A DNA stretch of 60,665 bases, taken from positions 1 to 60,665 of the forward strand of contig JACJZI010000015.1 of assembly GCA_020635655.1 (NCBI GenBank), given 5' to 3'. Below are positions 50,431-59,782 of this stretch, piece by piece. A program made the translations under genes and the position numbers. The notes under the pieces are model-generated. The model was not told the DNA's origin, did not search any database, and saw only the letters and a list, made by a program, of their open reading frames with translations. This DNA is from Flavobacteriales bacterium. Its GTDB lineage: Bacteria; Bacteroidota; Bacteroidia; Flavobacteriales_F; PHOS-HE28. Every line of letters starts with the position of its first letter. Position 1 is the first letter of the stretch.

Positions 50431-52272
50431 ATGCTGCTCCGAAAGGTCCTCTTGCTCCTCGCGCTCGGTCTTATCGCTTGTTCCTCCCCGCAGGGTGGAC
50501 CGGCCGCCATCGATCCGGCCCACGACAATACCCCGATGGATGTCCTCTTCGCGCAGGACCACCGCGATGTGGCAACGCTTTGCGCCTTTCTTTTGGACAC
50601 CAACGCCACCGTGCGACGCGACGCCGCGATCGCCCTGGCCAGCGTGCAGGACACTGCGGCCGGTGCTTGCCTGACCAAAGCCCTTGACGACCCCGACGCT
50701 CTAGTGCGACGTGATGCGTTGTTCGCATTGAGCTTCATCGCGGACAGCATCCTGCTGCAACGGATCATCACGACCGCGGATGCCGAACCGGATACGGCCA
50801 TTTCCCGGGTGATGCACGAGGCCGTGTTCCGCGCCGAACTGCGTACGCGACCACGGGATGCCGTTTTCCTGATCAGCTATCTGGAGAGCACCGATCGCGA
50901 CATCCGCACCCGCGCAGCGCAAACATTGGCGCGTTTGCCACAGGAGCAATTGGTCCCGGCAACGGATGACATCCTGCAAGCGTTCGAGGTGGAACACGAC
51001 CCCAACGTGCGCATGTTCCTGGTGGGTGCCTTAAGACATGGCACGACCCCGGAGGTGATCCAGCTGCTCAAGCGGCTCGGAACGAACGACCCTTTGCCGA
51101 TGATCCGTGTCGCGGCCGTTCGGGCGCTGAGTGCGTCACAGGATGCCGCCCTTGCCGGTTACTTGTTCGACCGGACCAACGACTCCGCGAGCATCGTGCG
51201 TCAAGCCGCCTTGGAGCAACTTGAGCGCCTGCCTCCTCCCCTGGACGGTGAAGCCGCCTGGCGCGCGGGTCAGCAACATGATCGGTTGGCGATCAAGATC
51301 GCCCTGTACGGTATCGCGCTGCGTGATGGCGACGAAGGCACACGCAATGCCGCACGGTTGCTGATGCGCAGCATGGCCGAACAGGATCTCGGCCCCTACC
51401 GCAACGCGGACCTGATCACGGCGATGGCGTGGGACCCGGACGAGGATCGGTCGGGCGAGCTACGGGCGATCCTCCATGCCCCGCGCACTCCTCCGGAAAA
51501 ACAGGCGGCCTTCTCGGCCTTGTTGCGGATCGCCGGCAACGCTGAAGGGTCGACGACCAACATCACACCAGCCAGTGCCATGCGCGATGCGCTCAGCACC
51601 CACGATGCCGGCCTGATCGCCGCTGGCTGCGAGGCGCTGGCCGGCATGGACAGCACGCAGGTGCGTGCGGCCCTGGAACCCGGTCTTGTGGAGCAGGCAC
51701 GCAGCGCCCTCCATCCCATTCGCGACCTTGAGGCGGTCCAATTGCTCGATGCCGCCGAGGCCCGGCTGACCGGCCGACCGTCACCCACCCATACGGCCCC
51801 ACCCTTCAACCACCCGATCGACCGGGGCCGGCTTGCGCACCTGCGACAAGGTCAACGCTACCTCTTCGCAACAACGAAGGGGGACATCGTTCTGGCCATT
51901 GAACCCGATGCCGCGCCGGGGACCTGCGTGGCCTTCGATTCGCTCGTGACCGCGGGCTACTACGATGGCAAGACCTTCCACCGCGTCATTCCGGATTTCG
52001 TGGCCCAAGGGGGCTGTCCCCGTGGCGATGGCTATGGCAGCATGGACTGGACGCTGCGCACGGAGATCGGCCTGCGGGGCTTCACCACGGGTGCCGTGGG
52101 CATCGCATCAGCAGGTCGCGATACGGAAAGCTGCCAGTTCTTCATCATGCTGGCACCCGCACCTCACTTGGATGGTCGGTATACGCGCTTTGCGCATGTG
52201 GTAAGCGGCATGGACGTGGCGGAACGGTTGGAGGTGGGCGACGTGATGGAGCGGGTGGAAAGGACGGAGTAG
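50431..52272 (+). CDS. HEAT-repeat lipoprotein with C-terminal cyclophilin (peptidyl-prolyl isomerase) domain
   Basis: From the ATG at 50431 the protein is 613 residues. It starts with a lipoprotein signal (MLLRKVLLLLALGLIAC; Cys about residue 17). About six HEAT-like repeats follow ('DALVRRDALFALSF', 'DIRTRAAQTLARLP', 'NVRMFLVGALRHG', 'PMIRVAAVRALSAS', 'IVRQAALEQLERL') in the first two-thirds. The last 145 residues are a cyclophilin with the family pattern 'FHRVIPDFVAQGGCPRGDGYGS' and 'SCQFFIMLAPAPHLDGRYT'. Proline isomerisation of periplasmic or surface proteins is the likely role. A GTG start at 50392 overlapping the previous stop is an alternative. Confidence 0.85.
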   Translation: MLLRKVLLLLALGLIACSSPQGGPAAIDPAHDNTPMDVLFAQDHRDVATLCAFLLDTNATVRRDAAIALASVQDTAAGACLTKALDDPDALVRRDALFALSFIADSILLQRIITTADAEPDTAISRVMHEAVFRAELRTRPRDAVFLISYLESTDRDIRTRAAQTLARLPQEQLVPATDDILQAFEVEHDPNVRMFLVGALRHGTTPEVIQLLKRLGTNDPLPMIRVAAVRALSASQDAALAGYLFDRTNDSASIVRQAALEQLERLPPPLDGEAAWRAGQQHDRLAIKIALYGIALRDGDEGTRNAARLLMRSMAEQDLGPYRNADLITAMAWDPDEDRSGELRAILHAPRTPPEKQAAFSALLRIAGNAEGSTTNITPASAMRDALSTHDAGLIAAGCEALAGMDSTQVRAALEPGLVEQARSALHPIRDLEAVQLLDAAEARLTGRPSPTHTAPPFNHPIDRGRLAHLRQGQRYLFATTKGDIVLAIEPDAAPGTCVAFDSLVTAGYYDGKTFHRVIPDFVAQGGCPRGDGYGSMDWTLRTEIGLRGFTTGAVGIASAGRDTESCQFFIMLAPAPHLDGRYTRFAHVVSGMDVAERLEVGDVMERVERTE

Positions 52273-52323
52273 CGTAGGTGTCCATGCCACAGCGGCGGAG
52301 GACCACGAAGGAGGCGGCCTCCC

Positions 52324-53838
52324 TCACTCGAATTTCTCCGGCCTCATCTGCGGGAACAGCAGCACCTCCTGGATCGCGGGCTGTCCGGTGAGCAGCATCA
52401 CCACACGGTCCACGCCGATACCCACACCACTGGTCGGTGGCATGCCGAATTCCAGGGCGCGCAGGAAGTCCTGGTCGATGAACATGGCCTCGTCGTCGCC
52501 GCGTTGTTGCAGCTCCAGCTGGTGCTCGAACCGTTCGCGCTGGTCGATCGGGTCGTTCAGCTCGCTGTAGGCGTTGGCCACCTCGAAGCCGTTCACGAAA
52601 AGTTCGAAACGTTCCGTGAGGCGGGGGTCGTCGCGGTGCTTCTTGCACAATGGGCTCATCTCCACGGGAAAGTCCATGACGAAGGTGGGTTGGATGAGCT
52701 CCGGCTGAACGAGCACGCTGAACAGCTCGTCGATCAACTTGCCCTTGCCCATGGCGGCGGTCACTTCCACGCTATGCGCCTTGCAGAGCTCGCCCAGGGC
52801 TTTCTCGTCCATCGCCAGCACATCCTTGCCGGTCTTGTCCTTCAGACTGCCACACATGGTGATGCGCCGGAAGGCCGGGCCGAAGTCGATGTGGTTCCCC
52901 AGGAGATCCGTGGCCGGTGAACCGTTCGCCGCCGTGGCCACTTGCCGGAAAAGCCCCTCGATGAAGTCCATCATCCAGCGGTAGTCCTTGTAGGCCACGT
53001 AGAGTTCCATCACGGTGAACTCCGGATTGTGCGTGCGGTCCATGCCCTCATTCCGGAAGTTGCGGCTGAACTCGTACACCCCCTGGAAGCCGCCCACGAT
53101 AAGGCGCTTCAGATAGAGTTCGTTGGCGATCCGGAGGTAGTAGGGAACGTCAAGGGCGTTGTGGTGGGTGATGAAAGGCCGCGCTGCAGCGCCACCTGGG
53201 ATGGGCTGCAACACCGGCGTGTCCACCTCCACGTACCCGGCATCGTCCATGTACTTGCGCATGGCGCTGACGGTCCGGGTGCGTTTCAGGAAGGTCTCCC
53301 GTACGCCGTCGTTCACGATCAGGTCCACGTAGCGCATGCGGTAGCGCAGCTCCGGGTCAACGAAAGCATCGTGCACGTTGCCCTCTTCATCGGTCTTCAC
53401 GACCGGCAGCGGGCGCAGGGCCTTACCCAATAAGGTGAGCTTCCTGACGTGCACCGTGATCTCGCCGGTCCGGGTCTTGAACACGTGGCCTTCCACCCCG
53501 ATGAAGTCGCCGAGATGGAGCAGGTGCTTCCATACCTCGTCATATGCCGTCTTATCCTCGCCGGGGGAGATCTCATCGCGCGCCACGTAGATCTGCTGGT
53601 CGCCGGTGTGGTCGCGCAGCACGGCGAAGCTGGCCTTGCCCATGATGCGCACGCTCATGATCCTTCCGGCAATGGTCACCTGCGCGGGATCCCCTTCCTC
53701 CTTGAACAGGCCCTTCACTTCCCGTGCGGTAGCGGTCACCGCGAATTCCGCGGCGGGAAAGGGTTCGATGCCGAGCGCGCGAAGCTTTTCCAAAGCCTCT
53801 CGGCGCGCGATCTCCTGATCGGAAAGGGCGTGTGCCAT
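52324..53838 (-). CDS. lysS: Lysyl-tRNA synthetase (class II)
   Basis: The 504-residue class II LysRS has an N-terminal OB-fold anticodon domain ('TIAGRIMSVRIMGKASFAVLRD') and the catalytic motifs: motif 2 'FSRNFRNEGMDRTHNPEFTVME' and motif 3 'GVGIGVDRVVMLLTG'. 'PGGAAARPFITHHNALD' is diagnostic. It is convergent with the cyclophilin gene, and its promoter box (53860-53867) faces away from the PGI/PMI gene. Confidence 0.97.
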   Translation of the reverse strand: MAHALSDQEIARREALEKLRALGIEPFPAAEFAVTATAREVKGLFKEEGDPAQVTIAGRIMSVRIMGKASFAVLRDHTGDQQIYVARDEISPGEDKTAYDEVWKHLLHLGDFIGVEGHVFKTRTGEITVHVRKLTLLGKALRPLPVVKTDEEGNVHDAFVDPELRYRMRYVDLIVNDGVRETFLKRTRTVSAMRKYMDDAGYVEVDTPVLQPIPGGAAARPFITHHNALDVPYYLRIANELYLKRLIVGGFQGVYEFSRNFRNEGMDRTHNPEFTVMELYVAYKDYRWMMDFIEGLFRQVATAANGSPATDLLGNHIDFGPAFRRITMCGSLKDKTGKDVLAMDEKALGELCKAHSVEVTAAMGKGKLIDELFSVLVQPELIQPTFVMDFPVEMSPLCKKHRDDPRLTERFELFVNGFEVANAYSELNDPIDQRERFEHQLELQQRGDDEAMFIDQDFLRALEFGMPPTSGVGIGVDRVVMLLTGQPAIQEVLLFPQMRPEKFE

Positions 53839-53859
53839 GGTGTTGCGCGAAATGGATCG

Positions 53860-53867
53860 CGAAGATA
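53860..53867 (-). promoter_or_regulatory. Minus-7 box of lysS (TATCTTCG)
   Basis: TATCTTCG (TAnnTTCG) on the minus strand, 21 bp before the lysS ATG. Confidence 0.55.
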
Positions 53868-53905
53868 CCCGGAACCGGCGGAGGGCCTGATGCGTAAGAG
53901 CGGTC

Positions 53906-53913
53906 TAATTTCG
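53906..53913 (+). promoter_or_regulatory. Minus-7 box of the PGI/PMI gene (TAATTTCG)
   Basis: TAATTTCG (TAnnTTCG) lies 19 bp before the ATG at 53933; the divergent lysS box is 38 bp away. Confidence 0.5.
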
Positions 53914-53932
53914 CAACGACATCATCGGATCC

Positions 53933-54919
53933 ATGTACAAGCTCATCGACGCTTTTCCGAAACAGCTCAAGGAAGCCCTGGAGATCGGCCGGAAGGCCCA
54001 GTTGAAAAGCCCGGGCGGGCCCTATACCAACGTGGTGATCACCGGCCTTGGTGGCAGCGGGATCGGCGGACGCATCGCGGCGCAATTGGTCCAGGGGGAG
54101 GCGAAGTGCCCGATCGAGGTGTACAACAACTACTACCTGCCCGGCTATGTCGGGCCGAAAAGCCTGGTGATCGCCTGCAGCTACAGTGGGAACACCGAGG
54201 AGACCCTTGCCGCGATGGAACAAGCGATGAACAAGGGTGCTCGCGTGTGCGTGATCACCAGCGGTGGCACCATGTTGGAGATCGCGAGGACGAAAGGACT
54301 TGACCATGTGGTGATCCCGGGTGGTAATCCGCCGCGTACCATGCTGGCCTATTCATTGGTGCAGCAGTTCTTCCTTCTGCGCCATTTCGGGATCATCGAT
54401 GATGGGTTCGAGGACGCGATCACGGGTGCGGCGGACCTGCTGGAACAACAAAAGGGCACGGTGAAGGGCGCCGCACAGGACCTTACTGAAAAGCTGCTCG
54501 GAAAGCGCCTGGTGATCTACAGCGAGTCCAACACGGAGGCGGTGAGCATCCGTTTCCGCCAGCAAGTGAACGAGAACAGCAAGGAGCTCTGCTGGCACCA
54601 CGCCATCCCGGAGATGAACCACAATGAGCTCGTGGGCTGGGCCGGAGGCCGGGACGACATCGCAGTGGTGCTGTTCCGGCACAAAGAGGACCACGAACGC
54701 ACACAGGTCCGCATGGAGATCAACAAGGAGGTCTTTGCCCGGCACACCCCGCACATCTTCGAAGTATGGAGCAAGGGGGATACCGCCTATGCGCGCCAGC
54801 TCTACTTGATCAACATCGGGGACTGGATCAGTTACTACTGGGCCGAAAAGAAAGGGGTGGACCCCGCGGAGATCGACGTCATCAACATGCTGAAGGGGAA
54901 GCTTGCGGAGGTGAAGTAG
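53933..54919 (+). CDS. Bifunctional phosphoglucose/phosphomannose isomerase
   Basis: The 328-residue protein has two SIS sugar-isomerase folds. The first contains GLGGSGIGG (residues about 38-46) and CSYSGNTEE (82-90), followed by 'GGNPPRTMLAYS'. Active-site-like residues are in 'PEMNHNELVGW' (about 226-236). It belongs to the bifunctional PGI/PMI group described in archaea and Bacteroidota, which interconverts glucose-6-P or mannose-6-P with fructose-6-P. lipB follows after 38 bp and may share its transcript. Confidence 0.93.
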   Translation: MYKLIDAFPKQLKEALEIGRKAQLKSPGGPYTNVVITGLGGSGIGGRIAAQLVQGEAKCPIEVYNNYYLPGYVGPKSLVIACSYSGNTEETLAAMEQAMNKGARVCVITSGGTMLEIARTKGLDHVVIPGGNPPRTMLAYSLVQQFFLLRHFGIIDDGFEDAITGAADLLEQQKGTVKGAAQDLTEKLLGKRLVIYSESNTEAVSIRFRQQVNENSKELCWHHAIPEMNHNELVGWAGGRDDIAVVLFRHKEDHERTQVRMEINKEVFARHTPHIFEVWSKGDTAYARQLYLINIGDWISYYWAEKKGVDPAEIDVINMLKGKLAEVK

Positions 54920-54957
54920 CCGCGTGCGGGAGGTGCCGTGATGCTGACCTTTGCCCC

Positions 54958-55665
54958 GTGCGACGGATCCACTTCCAGGACCTGGGCCTGATCGACTACG
55001 CCAACGCATGGGAGCTTCAACACCAGTTGTTCCAAGCCACGATCGATCGGAAGGTCGCCAACCGGTCCCTTCCCGAAGTGGAGCATGTCCCGACCGAAGA
55101 CCATCTCCTGTTCTGCGAACATCCGCATGTCTTCACCCTGGGCAAGAGCGGCAGGGCCTCACACCTGCTCCTGAACGAGCAGGGTCTGCGCGACAAGGGT
55201 GTTCAGTTCTTCCCCATCGACCGGGGCGGTGACATCACGTACCACGGTCCGGGGCAGCTCGTGGGCTACCCCATCTTCGACCTTGACCACCATTTCACGG
55301 ATATCCACCGCTACCTCCGCACCCTGGAGGAAGCCGTCATTGGGACCTTGGAGGCATACGGTGTCAAGGCCGATCGCATCCAGGGGCTCACCGGCGTATG
55401 GTTGGATGCGGACGACCCGACCAGCGCGCGGAAGATCTGCGCTTTCGGCATCCGCGCCAGTCGTTGGGTCACCATGCACGGGTTCGCGTTCAACGTGAAC
55501 ACGGACCTGAGCTTCTTTCAGCACATCGTACCCTGTGGAATTCCGGACAAGGGTGTGACCAGTCTGGCGAAAGAGCTCGGCCGCGCGGTGCCGATGCAGG
55601 AGGTGAAGGACCGGTTGAAACTGGAACTGGCCGACCTGTTCGACGTGGACGTCGCGGATACTTGA
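54958..55665 (+). CDS. lipB: Lipoyl(octanoyl) transferase LipB
   Basis: The 235-residue enzyme moves octanoyl groups from ACP to lipoyl domains. It has 'FPIDRGGDITYHGPGQLVGYPI', the lysine in RKICAFGIR, and the catalytic cysteine in 'HIVPCGIPDKGVTSL'. No ATG fits: I chose the GTG at 54958, which gives MRRIHFQDLGLIDY at the family start. A possible GACCTTTG box lies just upstream. The downstream serine hydrolase is 26 bp away. Confidence 0.93.
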   Translation: MRRIHFQDLGLIDYANAWELQHQLFQATIDRKVANRSLPEVEHVPTEDHLLFCEHPHVFTLGKSGRASHLLLNEQGLRDKGVQFFPIDRGGDITYHGPGQLVGYPIFDLDHHFTDIHRYLRTLEEAVIGTLEAYGVKADRIQGLTGVWLDADDPTSARKICAFGIRASRWVTMHGFAFNVNTDLSFFQHIVPCGIPDKGVTSLAKELGRAVPMQEVKDRLKLELADLFDVDVADT

Positions 55666-55668
55666 CCG

Positions 55669-55676
55669 TATTTTCG
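55669..55676 (+). promoter_or_regulatory. Possible minus-7 box of the serine hydrolase gene (TATTTTCG)
   Basis: TATTTTCG (TAnnTTCG) lies 15 bp before the ATG at 55692, just after the lipB stop. Confidence 0.4.
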
Positions 55677-55691
55677 GGCCAACTCCGCCCC

Positions 55692-56852
55692 ATGCGCATC
55701 CTCAGGAAGTTCCTGCTCTGGCTGGTCATCGTGCTTGCCGTGCTCACCGCCCTGGCCTATCTCACGGGAAATGGTCACATTCCACGTGGGGTCTGGTACA
55801 CCTACCTCCGAGGACGTAGTGGCCCGGAGATCGACGACCGGAACTTCTTCCCGTATACCGCCATCCCCGCGGACGATCCCCAACCTTGGCCTGAATCCTC
55901 GCGCTATGGCCAAGTGTCGCTCACAACTGAGCAGGAAGCTCGGTTGAAGGAATTGTATTCGGTGGGCTTCGTCGTGGTGCAGAACGACAGTCTCCTCTTC
56001 GAGAAATATTGGAGCGGTTGGGATGCCGACAGTGTCACCAACTCGTTCAGCGTGGCCAAGAGCTACATCAGCGTGCTGACCGGCGTGGCGATGAAGGAGG
56101 GGAAGATCGACAACGTGTTCCAGAAGGTGGGCGAATTCCTTCCGGAGTTCCGCGGCGGCTGCAAGGACAAGATCACGCTCTGGAACCTGCTGACCATGAG
56201 CACGGGCCTGGACTGGAGCGAGAGCGGCGCCGACCCGTTCAGCGACAATGCCAAGGGCTATTACGGCTACCACGTCCGTGAATTGAGCATCGGCCAGCCC
56301 TGTCGCGATGGACCGGGAAAGGAGTTCGACTACATCAGTGGCAGCACGCAGATCATGGCGGCGGTGCTGGAAAAGGCCTACGGCCAGGACCTGGTGACCC
56401 TGGTACACGACAAGGTGTGGGTGCCGCTCGGATGCGAGCATGAAGCCTATTGGGGCAAGGACCGGAAGAACGGCGACTACAAGGCGTTCTGTTGCCTCTA
56501 TGCCACCGCGCGGGACTTCGCCCGCATCGGTCAGCTCTACCTGGACAGCGGGATGTGGCGGGGCCACCGGATCCTTCCGGAGGAATACTGGCAGGCCTCG
56601 ATCACACCCGCGGAACTGGACGACAAGGGTTCGCCGAACAAACGGTATGGTTACTTCTGGTGGCTTGCCGACCTGGACGGAAAGCCCATCTACTACTGCC
56701 GCGGGTTCCACGGGGAATACGTCGTCGTGATCCCCTGGGAGCGGCTGGTGATGGTGCGCACCGGCATGAAACGGGAGGAAGTGAACGAGACAGGGCACCC
56801 GAAGGATGTCTTCGAGTGGATCTCCATTGCCAGGTCCCTGGCGGCGCGCTGA
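55692..56852 (+). CDS. Beta-lactamase-family serine hydrolase (S12-like), membrane-anchored
   Basis: The 386-residue protein has an N-terminal membrane anchor (about residues 5-24) and the S12 SxxK motif as SVAK (Ser120-Lys123, in NSFSVAKSYIS). 'LWNLLTMSTGLDW' and the Tyr-x-Ser YIS (Tyr214-Ser216, in YISGSTQI) are typical of the fold, and 'GFHGEY' occupies the usual KTG-like third position. Substrates could be D-amino-acid peptides or esters; the domain does not decide. The ATG at 55692 is the best start after a TATTTTCG box; the open frame upstream overlaps lipB. Confidence 0.85.
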   Translation: MRILRKFLLWLVIVLAVLTALAYLTGNGHIPRGVWYTYLRGRSGPEIDDRNFFPYTAIPADDPQPWPESSRYGQVSLTTEQEARLKELYSVGFVVVQNDSLLFEKYWSGWDADSVTNSFSVAKSYISVLTGVAMKEGKIDNVFQKVGEFLPEFRGGCKDKITLWNLLTMSTGLDWSESGADPFSDNAKGYYGYHVRELSIGQPCRDGPGKEFDYISGSTQIMAAVLEKAYGQDLVTLVHDKVWVPLGCEHEAYWGKDRKNGDYKAFCCLYATARDFARIGQLYLDSGMWRGHRILPEEYWQASITPAELDDKGSPNKRYGYFWWLADLDGKPIYYCRGFHGEYVVVIPWERLVMVRTGMKREEVNETGHPKDVFEWISIARSLAAR

Positions 56853-56856
56853 GCGG

Positions 56857-57261
56857 ATGAAGGCCGACATCCATCGACCACGCGTGAAGGGAGTGGCCAT
56901 GGCGGTGGTGCGCGAACCGGATGCGGATGATGCGCCGGGGTGGTTCGTTTACCTGATCAATCGGAATGACGTACCGCTTGAGAACGTGCTGATCAGCTCG
57001 CGCGGGTACGGCGAGGTGGAAGGCGAACAACGGCGCACCTCAGAAATGCGCCATTTCCTTGAACACCTGGGGGCGCGGAGCTGGGCGCGCATCGAGCGCA
57101 TCGTCGAAGAGGTCTTCCCATTGAACAACCAATATTGGCTCAGCTTCTATATCGATGGGGTCATCCACGACAAGAAGTACATCTTCCTGCCGGAGAGCAT
57201 CACCGATGAACACTTCACCGACCTGCCCCTGATGCACCGGCGCGGGGTGATGATCGAGTGA
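56857..57261 (+). CDS. Conserved hypothetical protein of Bacteroidota
   Basis: The 134-residue protein begins MKADIHRPRVKGVAMAVVRE, a pattern I recognise from an uncharacterised Bacteroidota family. It contains 'GWFVYLINRNDVPLENVLISSRG', an Arg/Glu-rich middle and 'KKYIFLPESI'. It has no signal peptide or membrane span and is probably cytoplasmic. It lies 4 bp after the serine hydrolase and 61 bp before an exonuclease gene, so an operon is possible. Function is unknown. Confidence 0.7.
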   Translation: MKADIHRPRVKGVAMAVVREPDADDAPGWFVYLINRNDVPLENVLISSRGYGEVEGEQRRTSEMRHFLEHLGARSWARIERIVEEVFPLNNQYWLSFYIDGVIHDKKYIFLPESITDEHFTDLPLMHRRGVMIE

Positions 57262-57322
57262 GCACGAATAACTTCGTCCTCGCCGTTCCCGGCCATACCA
57301 ACCCCGGGTCCGGGCAGCGATC

Positions 57323-58048
57323 GTGCGCAGTGAACAAGTACGCGACCTGACCAAGGTCCTCTTCCTAGATATTGAGACCGTGCCCGCGGAATACCGCTGG
57401 GCGGACCTCGACCCGCAAATGCAGCAGTTCTGGGACCAAAAGACCCGATACCGGCAGGGCGCTCAGAACATGAACGCGGCGGACCTGTACAGGGAAGCCG
57501 GCATCTATGCGGAGTTCGGACGGATCATCTGCATCGGCGTCGGGCGGATCGAGGAACAAGGCAATGGACATCATTTGCGCGTCACCACGCTTCATGGTGA
57601 CCACGAGCGTGACATCCTGGAACGATTCGTTGAACTGCTCAACAAGCACTACGACACGGATGACCATTGGTTGTGTGGGCACAATGGCAGGGAATTCGAC
57701 TTCCCGTACATCGCCCGACGGTGTGTGGTGAACACCGTGCCCCTCCCCCGTCTGCTCGACATCGCCGGACTGAAGCCCTGGGAAGTGGGGCATCTGGACA
57801 CCATGAACCTCTGGTCCTTCGGCGATCGGAAGAACTTCACCTCCCTCGCGCTGCTCACGCATATCCTCGGCATCCCGACACCCAAGGACGACATCACCGG
57901 TGCTGATGTAGCGCGTGTCTATTACGCGGACAACGACCTGGACCGGATCACGGCCTATTGCCGCAAGGACGTCGTGGCCACGGTGCAGCTCTACCTCCGA
58001 CTGACGGGGTACCCCTTGATCCCCGAAGCCAACATCATCCAGGTTTGA
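57323..58048 (+). CDS. Predicted 3'-5' exonuclease (DEDD superfamily, PolB-like)
   Basis: The 241-residue protein starts at a GTG and shows the DEDD sequence of a RNase H-like exonuclease: FLDIETVP (Asp16, Glu18) for ExoI, 'WLCGHNGREFDFPYI' for ExoII and 'YCRKDVVATVQLY' for ExoIII. It is comparable to the predicted polymerase-B-type 3'-5' exonucleases of Bacteroidota, with substrate RNA or DNA not established. The gene overlaps the start of the ABC protein (TTGA). Confidence 0.85.
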   Translation: MRSEQVRDLTKVLFLDIETVPAEYRWADLDPQMQQFWDQKTRYRQGAQNMNAADLYREAGIYAEFGRIICIGVGRIEEQGNGHHLRVTTLHGDHERDILERFVELLNKHYDTDDHWLCGHNGREFDFPYIARRCVVNTVPLPRLLDIAGLKPWEVGHLDTMNLWSFGDRKNFTSLALLTHILGIPTPKDDITGADVARVYYADNDLDRITAYCRKDVVATVQLYLRLTGYPLIPEANIIQV

Positions 58049-59745
58049 GCGATACGCTGGAGGTCCTGCTGAACGTCGATGCGCTGCACGTGCATCTGGG
58101 CGGTGCGCATGTCGTGAAGGACGTTTCCCTGACCCTTCATGCCGGCGAGACCATCGCCATCGTGGGCGCATCCGGGTCGGGAAAAACGGTCACATCCCTC
58201 GCGCTGATGGGCCTTCTGCCAAAGGGGGATACAAGGACAAGTGGACGTGTCGAACTATGCATGGAAAAGGAACCGGTCGACGTCCTGGCCATGCCGGAGG
58301 AACAACTGCGCCGGTTGCGCGGAACGGATATGGCGATGGTGTTCCAGGAACCGATGACCGCATTGGACCCGGTCCACACCGTGGGCGACCAGGTGAAGGA
58401 GGCCATTCGGGAACATCTCGACCTTTCGTCCCGTGCTGCGACGGACCATGTATTGCAGCTCTTCCACGAGGTGCGGCTGCCCGGCCCCGAGCAACTGATG
58501 CACCGCTATCCGCACCAATTGAGCGGTGGCCAGAAACAACGCGTGGTGATCGCCCTGGCGCTCTGCTGCGACCCACGTGTGCTGATCTGTGATGAACCGA
58601 CCACCGCGTTGGACATGCTGGTCCAACGCGATATCCTGGAGCTGCTCAAGGTGCTCGCATGTGAACGTCGGATGGGCCTGCTCTTCATCACCCATGACCT
58701 TGGGGTGGTCCGCGAGCTGGCGGACCGCGTACTGGTCATGCACAAGGGCGAGGTGGTGGAGCAGGGGTCCAAGGAGGCGCTGTTCGCGTCACCGGGACAT
58801 CCTTATACCCGCGGACTGCTCGCCTGTCGGCCCAGGCCTGGCGATCACCCCGTGCGGCTTTCCACAGTGGAGGACCATCTCGCCGGACGAACGGGGCCGA
58901 CCCGCCGCATCTCGCGTGACCAAAGGGCTCAACGTGTGGACCGCTTGATGCAAGAACACCCAATTCTCCGGGTGGATGCATTGGACAAGACCTACCCTTC
59001 CCGATCGGGGATCTTCTCCCGGAAGAAGCCACCCGTGCAGGTCCTGCGCGATGTGTCCTTCGCCGTACATCCCGGCGAGACCCTGGGGGTCGTGGGAGGC
59101 TCCGGCAGTGGGAAGACGACCCTGGGCCGCAGCATCCTCCAATTGATCCGCCCCACGAGCGGCCGTGTCCGCTATGGCGATGTCGATCTGACCCAAGCGG
59201 ACGATGCGACGATGCGACGGATGCGGCGGGAACTGCAGATCATATTCCAGGACCCCTATGCGAGCCTGAACCCCCAGCTCACTGCCGGCCGCGCCATCAC
59301 GGAGGCCATGCGCGTGCATCGGATCGGAAATGACGCGCGCGACCGATGGCACCGGATGATCGACCTGCTCGAACGGGTCGGGCTGGAGGAGGGACATGCC
59401 GATCGTTTCCCACACCAGTTCAGCGGAGGGCAGCGCCAGCGCATCGTGATCGCACGTGCGTTGGCGCTGCGTCCCAGGCTTATCGTGTGCGATGAGAGCA
59501 TCGCCGCCCTGGACGTTAGTGTGCAGGCGCAGGTCCTGAACTTGTTGAACGACCTGAAGGAAGAGCATGGCCTGACCTATCTCTTCATCAGTCATGACCT
59601 GAACGTGGTGCGGTACATGTGCGACCGGATCCTGGTACTGGAACAAGGGCGGCTCGTGGAGATCGGCCCTGCGGACGAAATATGCGAGCACCCGCGGGCC
59701 CCCTATACCAAGCGGCTTCTGGACGCCGTGCCGGGCGGTGCCTGA
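58045..59745 (+). CDS. Fused dipeptide/oligopeptide ABC transporter ATP-binding protein (DppD-DppF type)
   Basis: The 566-residue protein holds two ABC ATPase domains. The first has Walker A GASGSGKT (41-48), the signature LSGGQKQRV and Walker B LICDEPTTALD. The second has GGSGSGKTT at about 350-358, FSGGQRQRIV, and LIVCDESIAALD. The C-terminal piece of each domain resembles the oligopeptide/dipeptide extension ('GLLACRPRPGDHP', 'YTKRLLDAVPGGA'). It should energise uptake of peptides or microcin-like substrates. No permease genes are adjacent. The start is a TTG at 58045 overlapping the exonuclease stop; the frame is open further upstream but lacks a better start. Confidence 0.87.
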   Translation: MSDTLEVLLNVDALHVHLGGAHVVKDVSLTLHAGETIAIVGASGSGKTVTSLALMGLLPKGDTRTSGRVELCMEKEPVDVLAMPEEQLRRLRGTDMAMVFQEPMTALDPVHTVGDQVKEAIREHLDLSSRAATDHVLQLFHEVRLPGPEQLMHRYPHQLSGGQKQRVVIALALCCDPRVLICDEPTTALDMLVQRDILELLKVLACERRMGLLFITHDLGVVRELADRVLVMHKGEVVEQGSKEALFASPGHPYTRGLLACRPRPGDHPVRLSTVEDHLAGRTGPTRRISRDQRAQRVDRLMQEHPILRVDALDKTYPSRSGIFSRKKPPVQVLRDVSFAVHPGETLGVVGGSGSGKTTLGRSILQLIRPTSGRVRYGDVDLTQADDATMRRMRRELQIIFQDPYASLNPQLTAGRAITEAMRVHRIGNDARDRWHRMIDLLERVGLEEGHADRFPHQFSGGQRQRIVIARALALRPRLIVCDESIAALDVSVQAQVLNLLNDLKEEHGLTYLFISHDLNVVRYMCDRILVLEQGRLVEIGPADEICEHPRAPYTKRLLDAVPGGA

Positions 59746-59782
59746 ACGGTGAACGGATCTACCTTGCGCCGGACCCGAACAC

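Noticed and set aside
52273..52323. Degenerate second copy of the accB-accC repeat
   Set aside because: The gap 'cgaaggaggcggcctcc' looks GC-rich and weakly similar but is too short to support.
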